From IMG/VR virus record IMGVR_UViG_3300025869_000082, positions 1 through 26,501 of that record: a DNA stretch of 26,501 bases. The stretch is one strand, 5' to 3'. The notes under the pieces are model-generated. The model had not been told where the DNA came from. It did not search any database and saw only the letters and a list, made by a program, of their open reading frames with translations. The number at the start of each line of letters is the position of its first letter. The first letter of the stretch is position 1. Source of the stretch: a virus. This document shows, piece by piece, positions 19,263 through 26,501 of this stretch. A program made the position numbers and the translations under genes.

Positions 19263-20803
19263 TGAGACGACCAATTACACAAAAAGCAAAATCACCATTA
19301 AAGCAAACTAACCCTGTTCTGGAAAAGTCTGAAACTTCCACGAGCGCGGGAGAAGACATTGTTACTGAAGTAGACAATAGTGAAGTTCCCCCTGAAGCTC
19401 AAGGTGGATATCCACTAGCAACCGACACAGAAGGCTATTTAGCTGGATTAAAAAAACGGTTTCCAAACGCTACAGGTCAATACTTAGTTGATAAAAAATA
19501 CATTACCAGTAATTATGCTGATAGATTCCCGTCTGCGTCTGACTTTAAGGAAAAAAAGGTTACACCCGGTAAACCAATAACCGAAACAAAAACGAACTAC
19601 TTTACCCCACAAACTCGTGATGAAACCACAGCAATAACGCCGTGGGAAAATCGTTTCAATATGCGTACTAGCCGCCAAAGCGAGCGTTTTGCACGTAATG
19701 AAGCTAAACGCGATTTACGCAGAAATGCAAAAGAAGCAGCGCGCGATACACGCCAAGATGGTGGAAGTTTCTTAGAAGGGCGTAAAGCTCGTCGTGATAT
19801 TATGACCGGCAAGTCTTTTCAAAATGGCATGCAGGAAAACTTATACAATGCTTCTAGAGGGCTAAATGCTGATCAGAACAGAGTGTTTAGTACAGACGCA
19901 CAACAAAGTCAATTTGAGCAAGCGGGAATGCGTGGTGAAAAAGTGCTGGGGACGCGTCGAGACATGGACATGTACGATTATGGCACAGCAACAGGTTCAA
20001 CCACAGTAAAAACGCTGCAGGGTTATGATCCTGATTACAAGGTAAAATTAGGCTCTAACGAAAAAGTAACTACTACAGGAGGTGATGCTAAATCAGCAAA
20101 TGCGGGTGCGCCTACAACTAATAAAGTTAACGGTACTGGTGCATCAAGCAAAGCTGCAATGCGCCCAAGCGTAGGTTTAAATGCAGAGTTTAAAGGGGCA
20201 TCGGTTCCTAGTGTTGATTTAGTAGCTACTAAAAAAGCTAGACAAGTAGCTCAAGCGGATGCTACAATGCCCGACGCTGTAGCTGTTACCCCTAAAGAAA
20301 CTAACTCAAAGCCACGTAAAACTCGCGCCCCTAAAGGCGAAAAAGAACTATCAAAGCGACAAATACGTCGTCAAGAAAGAAAAGAAAACACTGTAGTATC
20401 TACAGATAAGCTAGGTTCTAAGTCTGCTTCAATTCCAACTCCGGAGTTAAAAGGCGCAAGTAAATTAGCTCCAATATCGGCACCCAAGCCTTCTGCAGGT
20501 AGTAACTTTGCAGGTACGGGAATGAGTAAATCAGAGCTAGGCGATTTGTCGGAAGCATTAACTGATCGAAAAAATGCCGGTGTGCGTGAAGCTAATAAAT
20601 TTACAGCTGGTTCAATTCAAGCGAATACGGGGACGGCTGACAGATCTTCTTATAATAGAACAAGTCCTGGGCTTTCAGATGGAACGCCAACAAGAAAAGA
20701 TTCAGACCGTTCTGTTATTAGCGCCGCACAAATGCGCTATGAAAGCAATGTTGGTGTTAAGAAGTCTACTCCAATGAAAAAAGGATACTTTAAAGGTAAG
20801 TAA
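19262..20803 (+). CDS. Large basic low-complexity protein with PITQKAKSPLKQ start (513 aa)
   Basis: It starts one base into the previous stop codon (TAATGAG). PITQKAKSPLKQ occupies residues 4-15. An Arg-rich helical stretch (RNEAKRDLRRNAKEAARDTR and E-G-R-K-A-R-R-D) lies around residues 145-180. The second half is Ser/Thr/Lys/Ala-rich and probably disordered, ending S-T-P-M-K-K-G-Y-F-K-G-K. No enzyme motif is seen. Size, basic charge and position among virion-type genes suggest an internal or DNA-associated virion protein, but this is inference. It may be a partner or substrate of the neighbouring HExxH protein. Confidence 0.72.
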   Translation: MRRPITQKAKSPLKQTNPVLEKSETSTSAGEDIVTEVDNSEVPPEAQGGYPLATDTEGYLAGLKKRFPNATGQYLVDKKYITSNYADRFPSASDFKEKKVTPGKPITETKTNYFTPQTRDETTAITPWENRFNMRTSRQSERFARNEAKRDLRRNAKEAARDTRQDGGSFLEGRKARRDIMTGKSFQNGMQENLYNASRGLNADQNRVFSTDAQQSQFEQAGMRGEKVLGTRRDMDMYDYGTATGSTTVKTLQGYDPDYKVKLGSNEKVTTTGGDAKSANAGAPTTNKVNGTGASSKAAMRPSVGLNAEFKGASVPSVDLVATKKARQVAQADATMPDAVAVTPKETNSKPRKTRAPKGEKELSKRQIRRQERKENTVVSTDKLGSKSASIPTPELKGASKLAPISAPKPSAGSNFAGTGMSKSELGDLSEALTDRKNAGVREANKFTAGSIQANTGTADRSSYNRTSPGLSDGTPTRKDSDRSVISAAQMRYESNVGVKKSTPMKKGYFKGK

Positions 20804-20804
20804 C

Positions 20805-21119
20805 ATGGCATACGTACAAAACAATTCGCCTTTTAAAGCTAAAGGTGATGCACCTTCTCGTAAAAAGTCTAAAGGATACTACAACAAAGCTAATAAAACC
20901 GGTACCGGTGCTGCTGCTGGAGGTGGTATGACAAAAAAAGGTGTAGAAAAGTATAAAAAAGACAATCCAGGTAGTAAATTGCAGACAGCGGTAACTACTC
21001 CGCCTTCGGAATTGAAGCCTGGTAGTAAAGCCGCAAAGCGTCGCAAAGCATTTTGTGCACGCTCTAAAAGTTGGACAAGTGAACGTGGTAGAGCAGCACG
21101 CCGTAGATGGAACTGCTAA
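20805..21119 (+). CDS. Small basic protein with SPFK start and Cys/WNC tail (104 aa)
   Basis: A 104-residue Lys/Arg-rich protein. It has NNSPFKAKG at residues 6-14 and KKGVEKYKKDNPGSKLQTAV, then KPGSKAAKRRKAFCARSKSW, and the C-terminus RRRWNC. I recognise this layout (YKKDNPGSKLxTAVTTPPS...KRRKSFCAR...WNC) as a small family common in marine phages, which I recall as DUF6321; no function is known to me. The two Cys residues (about 83 and 104) may be functional. It starts two bases after the previous stop (TAACATG). Confidence 0.8.
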   Translation: MAYVQNNSPFKAKGDAPSRKKSKGYYNKANKTGTGAAAGGGMTKKGVEKYKKDNPGSKLQTAVTTPPSELKPGSKAAKRRKAFCARSKSWTSERGRAARRRWNC

Positions 21120-21149
21120 TTTTAAAATAAAACAATTAAATTAAATCAA

Positions 21150-21416
21150 ATGGGAAAGAAGAAAGAAGCGGTTGCTAAAGCAATCACAGCAGACGAGCTA
21201 ACTGAAGTACAAAAGTACGTTAATGCCCTACAGCAAATTCAAATGCAGATCGGTGGAACTGAAATGCAGAAAGCTGAGCTTATGGATAACGTTAAGGCAT
21301 TACGTACAAAGCTAGCTGAAGTACAAGCTGAGCTAGAAAAAACTTATGGAGACGTAAGTATCAACTTACAAGATGGAGCTATCACTCCTAACGATGCAGA
21401 TAATAAGGAAGATTAG
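21150..21416 (+). CDS. Small coiled-coil protein, paralogue of 15082-15336 (88 aa)
   Basis: An 88-residue protein starting MGKKKEAVAKAITADELTEV. Residues 14-66 form one long heptad helix, followed by KTYGDVSINLQDGAI, which parallels ETYGSISVNLETGEY in the 84-aa protein at 15082. The leader is A-rich. Having two copies 6 kb apart suggests related but distinct roles, for example heteromeric coiled coils. Function unknown. Confidence 0.8.
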   Translation: MGKKKEAVAKAITADELTEVQKYVNALQQIQMQIGGTEMQKAELMDNVKALRTKLAEVQAELEKTYGDVSINLQDGAITPNDADNKED

Positions 21417-21444
21417 TATCGGCAAGGACTATAAAAATGACGCC

Positions 21445-21612
21445 ATGCACTATTCTGTTGGACAGGAAGTGTATGGCGGTCATACTATAGTTAACATATT
21501 AGAAGAGGAATCTAAGTACTCTATCTATATTCAAAAAGGAGATTTGGTTATGCCGTGGAAAGACTTTAATAAGAACATGGCAGTATCTATCGAATATGAT
21601 CTTAAGTGGTGA
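21445..21612 (+). CDS. Small beta-rich protein of unknown function (55 aa)
   Basis: The frame extends upstream into the previous gene, but ATG 21445 gives a compact protein: MHYSVGQEVYGGHTIVNILE, then S-K-Y-S-I-Y-I-Q, and ending MAVSIEYDLKW. I remember similar ~55-residue proteins in uncultured marine phages starting M-x-Y-x-V-G-x-x-V-Y-G-G-H-T. It is likely a small beta barrel. Its stop overlaps the next start (TGATG), so the two are coupled. Confidence 0.68.
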   Translation: MHYSVGQEVYGGHTIVNILEEESKYSIYIQKGDLVMPWKDFNKNMAVSIEYDLKW

Positions 21613-22202
21613 TGCAAAGCATATACAACTTTATTATATCTCCGTATGCCAAAAGAACGACATCGGAAAAAGAAATAAATGGTGTAACTCTGTTACTTAA
21701 TACAGAATTGCAAAACCATCTTTATACCAGCAGACACGGCGTTGTCAAAGCTGTACCCAAAATAAATGATTTAGGCTTACAACCTGGTGATGAAGTTATT
21801 GTTCACCATAATGTATTCAGAAGATTTAGAGATGTGCGCGGTGCTGAAAAGAACAGCCGCTCGTATTATGAAGAAGACAAGTACTTTGTATACCCTGATC
21901 AGATCTATGCATTCAAACGTAACGATGAATGGAAACCTGTGAAGGGTTTTATATTTGTTAAGCCTATGTTAGATGAAAGAATGTTTTCCGAACATAACGA
22001 AATGCCTTTAGTAGGTAAAGTGAAATATGCTTACGAAGGTTTTGAAGACGGAGAGCTTATAGGTTTTACACCTGGTACAGAATACGAATTTAATATTGAG
22101 GGAGAGAAGGTTTACCGAGTTCCCCAGAATCGAATCACAATCAAGTATGGACACCAAACAAGCGAAAAGGAATATAATCCTAGCTGGTCGCAAAGCAGTT
22201 GA
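21612..22202 (+). CDS. Double-length GroES-fold candidate co-chaperonin (196 aa)
   Basis: The start is ATG 21612 (TGATG overlap). Residues 5-103 follow a GroES-like plan: a first strand I-Y-N-F-I-I-S-P, a loop with N-G-V-T-L-L-L, then H-G-V-V-K-A-V-P and GLQPGDEVIVHHNVFR, and closing Y-F-V-Y-P-D-Q-I-Y-A. Residues 110-179 repeat the plan: V-K-G-F-I-F-V-K-P, V-G-K-V-K-Y-A-Y, TPGTEYEFNIEGEKVYRVP and N-R-I-T-I-K-Y. This suggests two fused co-chaperonin barrels. I recall similar proteins beside terminases in marine phage contigs. It is separate from the 85-aa GroES at 17695. It lies just ahead of the packaging genes, so it may assist capsid folding. Fold assignment is by eye. Confidence 0.72.
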   Translation: MQSIYNFIISPYAKRTTSEKEINGVTLLLNTELQNHLYTSRHGVVKAVPKINDLGLQPGDEVIVHHNVFRRFRDVRGAEKNSRSYYEEDKYFVYPDQIYAFKRNDEWKPVKGFIFVKPMLDERMFSEHNEMPLVGKVKYAYEGFEDGELIGFTPGTEYEFNIEGEKVYRVPQNRITIKYGHQTSEKEYNPSWSQSS

Positions 22203-22425
22203 GGAGCTTATAAAAGTTGCGCAAGAAAAAATCATTACCAATACGGAAGATGATGTTTCTGCTGACCGCTTAAAAAATGCCGCTGCTACTAAGAAGCTGG
22301 CAATCTTTGACGCGTTTGAAATTCTTACTCGCATAGAAGAGGAAGAAAGAATACTTGAGAACAAACCGAAAGAGGAAAAAGAAAAGAAAACATTCTCAGG
22401 GTTTGCTGAAAAAAGATCTAGATAA
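22147..22425 (+). CDS. Probable small terminase subunit (92 aa)
   Basis: The start is placed at ATG 22147. The longer frame from 22096 runs antiparallel to no signal and overlaps the previous gene more. With this start there is still a 56-base overlap with the end of the double-GroES gene. The 92-residue protein is helical: A-G-R-K-A-V-E-E-L-I-K-V-A-Q, ADRLKNAAATKKLAIFDAFE, then a charged coiled tail ending F-S-G-F-A-E-K-R-S-R. Its place directly before the large terminase (one-base overlap, TAATG) is where phages usually encode the small subunit. Assignment rests on context and helical nature, not on a known motif. Confidence 0.6.
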   Translation: MDTKQAKRNIILAGRKAVEELIKVAQEKIITNTEDDVSADRLKNAAATKKLAIFDAFEILTRIEEEERILENKPKEEKEKKTFSGFAEKRSR

Positions 22426-24635
22426 TGTACGAACAAAATCTAGTAAAAGAATCCGAGCACGTAAAGCTCACTACAATCAGCAGGCTTAATAGATCCAAGT
22501 CTTGGAAATACGGCTATAACAAAGAACACGATATAGTTGTTATCAGCAAGAGTGGGCAGATAGGGCAAATACTAGAGATTCAAAACTTATGTATAGCATT
22601 GCCGCCGGAACCTAAAGGGTTAAAGAAAGGTGCAAACAAGTGGACGGTTTCAGACTATCCTAAGGAGCTTAAAAATATTAAAAGCATATTCGACTGGCAA
22701 ACCTATCCAGATGAGTTTAAAAGCAATTGGGAGGGATATATTGATGAAGAATTCAACCGGCGTGACAACGGTTATTGGTTTTATAACAAAGGGATTCCTA
22801 CTTACATTACTGGGACTCATTACATGTACTTGCAGTGGAGTAAGATCGATGTTGGACACCCCGATTACAGAGAAGCAAATAGACTCTTCTATATATTTTG
22901 GGAAGCCTGTAAGGCAGATACCCGAAGCTATGGAATGTGCTATCTTAAAAACAGACGGAGTGGATTTTCGTTTATGGCCTCTGGAGAAACAGTTAACCTT
23001 GCTACCATTTCAAGTGATGCAAGATTCGGTATATTATCAAAAACCGGTTCGGATGCAAAGAAAATGTTTACCGATAAGGTTGTACCCATATCCGTTAACT
23101 ACCCGTTTTTCTTCAAACCTATACAAGATGGTATGGATCGACCGAAAACTGAACTGGCGTATAGGGTTCCTGCTTCTAAGCTAACCCGTAAATCAATTCA
23201 GGCAAAAGAAAAGCAAATAGAGCTTGAGGGTCTTGATACGACTATTGACTGGAAAAATACAGGAGATAACTCTTATGATGGTGAGAAGCTAAAGCTTTTA
23301 GTGCATGATGAAAGTGGTAAATGGGAAAGGCCTGATAACATATTAAATAACTGGCGTGTTACAAAAACTACGCTTCGTTTGGGTGCTAGAATTATAGGTA
23401 AATGTTTAATGGGCTCAACATCAAATTCATTAGAAAAAGGTGGTGAAAACTTTAAGAAATTATATACGGATTCTGACGTATCTAAAAGAAACTCGAATGG
23501 CCAAACAAAATCGGGATTATACTCGCTCTTTATACCAATGGAGTGGAACTATGAAGGATTTATTGATCAGTACGGGCAGCCGGTTTTTAATACACCTGAA
23601 GAAGAAGTATTAGACCCATTTGGGGACACTATAGAACAGGGTGTTATAAATTACTGGGAAAACGAAGTTGAAGGTCTTAAACAAGACCAGGACGCTTTAA
23701 ATGAATATTACCGTCAGTTTCCGCGTACAGAAGAACACGCTTTTAGAGATGAAACAAAGAATAGCTTGTTTAATCTTGCAAAAATATACGAACAGATTGA
23801 TTATAATGAGGATCTGCGTAATACTAATGTTGTAACCACTGGCAATTTTCAGTGGATTAACGGTATAAAAGATACAAAAGTTGTGTTTATGCCAACGCCG
23901 CAGGGAAGATTTAAAGTATCCTGGATACCAGGTGCTAGTCTTCAGAATAGGCAAATTACAAAGAATGGTGTTAAATACCCGGGTAATGAGCACGTCGGCG
24001 CATTTGGTTGCGATAGCTACGACATATCGGGAACTACCGATGGTAAGGGTTCAAAAGGAGCTTTACACGGACTCACTAAATTCACTATGGAAGATGCACC
24101 GCCAAGTACATTCTTCCTTGAGTATATAGCTAGACCACAAACCGCTGAGATATTTTTTGAAGATATATTAATGGCATGCGTATTTTATGGTATGCCTATA
24201 CTAGCAGAGAATAACAAACCTAGGTTGCTTTATCATTTTAAGCGTCGTGGTTACAGAGGATACTCTATGAACCGTCCGGATAGACTTTGGAACAAGCTGT
24301 CAGTAACGGAAAAAGAAATAGGTGGTGTACCTAACTCGAGTGAGGACATGAAACAAGCGCACGCCGCAGCGATTGAAATGTACGTAGATAGGTACGTAGG
24401 TTTAATGGAAGATGGGCAATACGGAAGCATGTACTTTAACGAAACACTTAATGACTGGTCTAAGTTTGATATAAATAAACGTACTAAGTACGATGCTGCG
24501 ATAAGCTCAGGCTTAGCGATTATGGCATGTAATAAAGAATTATATAGACCAGTGGGCAAATTAGAAAAAACAAAGTTAAATCTAAAGATTTCAAAATTCC
24601 GTCAAGACGGATTTACTTCTGAAATAATAAAATAA
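22425..24635 (+). CDS. Terminase large subunit (736 aa)
   Basis: This is the motor ATPase and nuclease that packages DNA into proheads. Residues 173-184 (YLKNRRSGFSFM) form a non-classical Walker A at the adenine/phosphate site. KLLVHDE (290-296) is a good Walker B with its catalytic Glu, and MGSTSNS (329-335) is motif III. The C-terminal nuclease domain begins near 500, with F-G-C-D-S-Y-D (527-533) carrying the first metal-binding Asp pair. An extra N-terminal segment of about 110 residues precedes the ATPase; it includes a W-x-x-Y-I-D-E-E-F and Y-I-T-G-T-H-Y-M-Y-L patch I know from related phage terminases. Neighbours (small subunit before, portal after) fit. Confidence 0.92.
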   Translation: MYEQNLVKESEHVKLTTISRLNRSKSWKYGYNKEHDIVVISKSGQIGQILEIQNLCIALPPEPKGLKKGANKWTVSDYPKELKNIKSIFDWQTYPDEFKSNWEGYIDEEFNRRDNGYWFYNKGIPTYITGTHYMYLQWSKIDVGHPDYREANRLFYIFWEACKADTRSYGMCYLKNRRSGFSFMASGETVNLATISSDARFGILSKTGSDAKKMFTDKVVPISVNYPFFFKPIQDGMDRPKTELAYRVPASKLTRKSIQAKEKQIELEGLDTTIDWKNTGDNSYDGEKLKLLVHDESGKWERPDNILNNWRVTKTTLRLGARIIGKCLMGSTSNSLEKGGENFKKLYTDSDVSKRNSNGQTKSGLYSLFIPMEWNYEGFIDQYGQPVFNTPEEEVLDPFGDTIEQGVINYWENEVEGLKQDQDALNEYYRQFPRTEEHAFRDETKNSLFNLAKIYEQIDYNEDLRNTNVVTTGNFQWINGIKDTKVVFMPTPQGRFKVSWIPGASLQNRQITKNGVKYPGNEHVGAFGCDSYDISGTTDGKGSKGALHGLTKFTMEDAPPSTFFLEYIARPQTAEIFFEDILMACVFYGMPILAENNKPRLLYHFKRRGYRGYSMNRPDRLWNKLSVTEKEIGGVPNSSEDMKQAHAAAIEMYVDRYVGLMEDGQYGSMYFNETLNDWSKFDINKRTKYDAAISSGLAIMACNKELYRPVGKLEKTKLNLKISKFRQDGFTSEIIK

Positions 24636-24638
24636 TTT

Positions 24639-26501
24639 ATGGCTAAGTCGGTTTCAAATAGCGCTTTCCCCAGTCAGATAGCCAGCGATGGTGAAAAAAT
24701 GTCAAATGACTATGGATTGCAAGTAGCTAGAGCTATTCAAAACGAATGGTTCTCTAGCAATTCAGGTACTACGCGCTTCAGAAGCAACCAAAATACGTTT
24801 CATAACTTGAGATTGTATGCACGTGGCGAACAGAGTGTTCAGAAATATAAAGATGAATTATCTGTAAATGGTGACTTGTCGTACTTAAACCTTGACTGGA
24901 AGCCAGTACCTATCTTATCTAAGTTTGTAGATATCGTAGTTAACGGTATTGCAGATCGTTCATTTGATTTAAAAGCATATTCACAAGATCCATATGGTGT
25001 AAGCAAACGCACAAAGTATATGGAATCTATTATACGTGATTTGCAGACAAAAGAGTTAAATGAGTTTGCGCAAGAGCAATTCGGAATGAATTTGTTTGAA
25101 AATAACCCAGAGCAGTTGCCTGATTCAAAAGAAGAGCTAGAGTTGCACATGCAGCTAAGCTACAAGCAAGGCGTTGAGATTGCAGAAGAAATAGCTATTA
25201 ATACTCTTCTTGACGGTAACTATTACGACCTAACTAAGAAAAGACTTTATTACGATCTTACCACGCTGGGGATTGCTGCAGTTAAAAATACATTTAACCA
25301 ATCGGAAGGTGTAACAGTAGAATATGTAGACCCTGCATATTTAGTACATTCTTACAGTGAATCGCCGTACTTTGAAGACATTTATTATGTTGGTGAAGTA
25401 AAGTTTGTGCCTATTAATGAGCTTAAGAAGCAATTTCCTGATCTTGATGAAGCACAATTAGAAAAAATACAAAAGCAAGGGTCACATAACCATAGCGCTG
25501 GATACGATCAGTCTTTGGTAAACCATGATGTTCGTGACAATAATGTAGTACAAGTGTTGTACTTCAATTATAAAACGTACATGAATGAAGTATATAAGGT
25601 TAAGGAAACCGCAACCGGGGCTTCTAAAATTATAGTAAGAGATGACCAATTTGATCCTCCTGTAGAATTGCTTGAGGCTGAGTTTGGCAAAATGTCCCGT
25701 TCACTTGAAGTATTATATGAAGGTGTACTTATATTAGGTACTGACATTCTGCTTAAGTGGGAGATGGCTAAAAATATGATGCGCCCTAAAAGTGATTATG
25801 CTAAAGTTAAGATGAACTACAGCATTGTTGCACCGCGCATGTATAAAGGTAAGATTGAATCTATTGTAAGCCGTTGTACTGGTTTTGCAGATATGATTCA
25901 AATTACTCATCTTAAGATGCAGCAAGTGCTGAGCAGAATGATGCCTGATGGGGTATACATGGATGCTGATGGTCTTGCTGAAATTGATTTAGGTAATGGT
26001 ACCAACTACAGCCCGCAAGAGGCACTTAACATGTTCTTCCAAACGGGTTCTGTTATTGGCCGTTCATTTACGAGCGAGGGTGATATGAACCCAGGCAAAG
26101 TACCGATTCAGCCATTGCAAACCGGTGCGGGCGGCCAAAAGCTGCAAACACTTATACAGACTTACAACTATTACTTGCAAATGATTCGTGACGTTACGGG
26201 TCTTAATGAAGCTCGTGATGGTTCATCACCTGATTCTAGAGCATTAGTAGGCATTCAAAAAATGGCAGCAGCTAATTCAAACACAGCAACACGTCATATT
26301 CTTGATGCTGGTTTATTCTTAACAGCAGAAACAGCTGAGTGTTTATCACTGCGTATTTCTGATATTATAGAGTTTGATCCTTCACGTGAAGCGTTTATAC
26401 AAAAAATTGGTAGTCATAACGTAGGTATTTTAGCTGAGCTAGAAGACTTACACTTGCACGACTTTGGTATTTCATTAGAGCTTTCGCCGGATGACGAAGA
26501 A
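24639..26501 (+). CDS. Portal protein, 3' end outside window
   Basis: It starts at ATG 24639, three bases after the terminase stop, and stays open for 621 codons to the window edge. It forms the dodecameric DNA gate of the capsid. Recognisable parts are the DWKPVPILSKFVDIVVNGIA entry segment near residue 85, the ANS-type domain with YYDLTTLGIAAVKNTFN, and the stem/crown-like region IQPLQTGAGGQKLQTLIQTY followed by MIRDVTGLNEARDGSSPDSR, typical of phage portals. The early helices have D-Y-G-L-Q-V-A-R-A-I-Q-N-E-W-F. Its length is larger than most portals (about 450-600), in line with portals of many Bacteroidetes phages. Confidence 0.9.
   Translation, partial: MAKSVSNSAFPSQIASDGEKMSNDYGLQVARAIQNEWFSSNSGTTRFRSNQNTFHNLRLYARGEQSVQKYKDELSVNGDLSYLNLDWKPVPILSKFVDIVVNGIADRSFDLKAYSQDPYGVSKRTKYMESIIRDLQTKELNEFAQEQFGMNLFENNPEQLPDSKEELELHMQLSYKQGVEIAEEIAINTLLDGNYYDLTKKRLYYDLTTLGIAAVKNTFNQSEGVTVEYVDPAYLVHSYSESPYFEDIYYVGEVKFVPINELKKQFPDLDEAQLEKIQKQGSHNHSAGYDQSLVNHDVRDNNVVQVLYFNYKTYMNEVYKVKETATGASKIIVRDDQFDPPVELLEAEFGKMSRSLEVLYEGVLILGTDILLKWEMAKNMMRPKSDYAKVKMNYSIVAPRMYKGKIESIVSRCTGFADMIQITHLKMQQVLSRMMPDGVYMDADGLAEIDLGNGTNYSPQEALNMFFQTGSVIGRSFTSEGDMNPGKVPIQPLQTGAGGQKLQTLIQTYNYYLQMIRDVTGLNEARDGSSPDSRALVGIQKMAAANSNTATRHILDAGLFLTAETAECLSLRISDIIEFDPSREAFIQKIGSHNVGILAELEDLHLHDFGISLELSPDDEE

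Noticed and set aside
1-26501. Search for integrase, attachment site, transposase or antibiotic-resistance genes
   Set aside because: None is visible; no inverted-repeat-bounded element or recombinase motif was found, so there is no sign of lysogeny or insertion elements in this window.

Overview
The window is part of the genome of a tailed double-stranded DNA bacteriophage. It carries a large terminase subunit, the portal gene (running off the right edge), a five-gene tail-fibre array and a lysis or membrane protein. The likely host is a member of the Bacteroidetes, probably a marine flavobacterium. Two things support this. Start codons on both strands lack Shine-Dalgarno sequences and instead follow A/T-rich leaders. 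A promoter at 15019-15051 matches the flavobacterial pattern TTG-N22-TAnnTTTG. The host is an inference; nothing here proves it.

Left arm (1-4042, minus strand): thirteen very small genes (29 to about 109 codons) that look like early or host-takeover genes. They form ten short transcription units. Each unit is preceded by a copy of the same roughly 44-bp promoter-like element. All ten copies have three conserved blocks and exactly 22 bases between TACARR and TAATAT. The elements often overlap or abut the stop codon of the next gene upstream. The arm is also rich in the octamer TGCTATAC (11 copies in 4.15 kb) and in small hairpins and terminator-like structures.

Divergence region (4043-4590): about 550 bases without a recognised gene. 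It holds the outermost minus-strand promoter, a TGCTATA/CCTAGGTATA repeat cluster, a GC-rich island with an exact 15-bp direct repeat, an A-tract with a small hairpin, and a candidate plus-strand promoter leading into the rightward genes.

Right arm (4591-26501, plus strand): two small basic proteins are followed by the tail-fibre array (5158-14608). Two of these fibres end in S74 intramolecular chaperone domains and one is LamG-like. Next come a small unknown protein, a host-type promoter, a coiled-coil protein, a holin-like membrane protein, and a chaperonin module (GroEL-like plus GroES-like). A tightly packed group of small genes follows: a possible winged-helix protein, a Cys-rich peptide, an HExxH protein, several basic or disordered proteins and a second coiled-coil paralogue. 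After these come a second, double-length GroES-fold candidate, a probable small terminase subunit, the large terminase and the portal.

The right arm therefore covers host recognition, folding of virion proteins and DNA packaging. The most unusual features are the ten-copy promoter regulon, the TGCTATAC/hairpin repeat system of the left arm, two different co-chaperonin candidates in one phage, and a short SP[LF]K motif shared by several otherwise unrelated small proteins.
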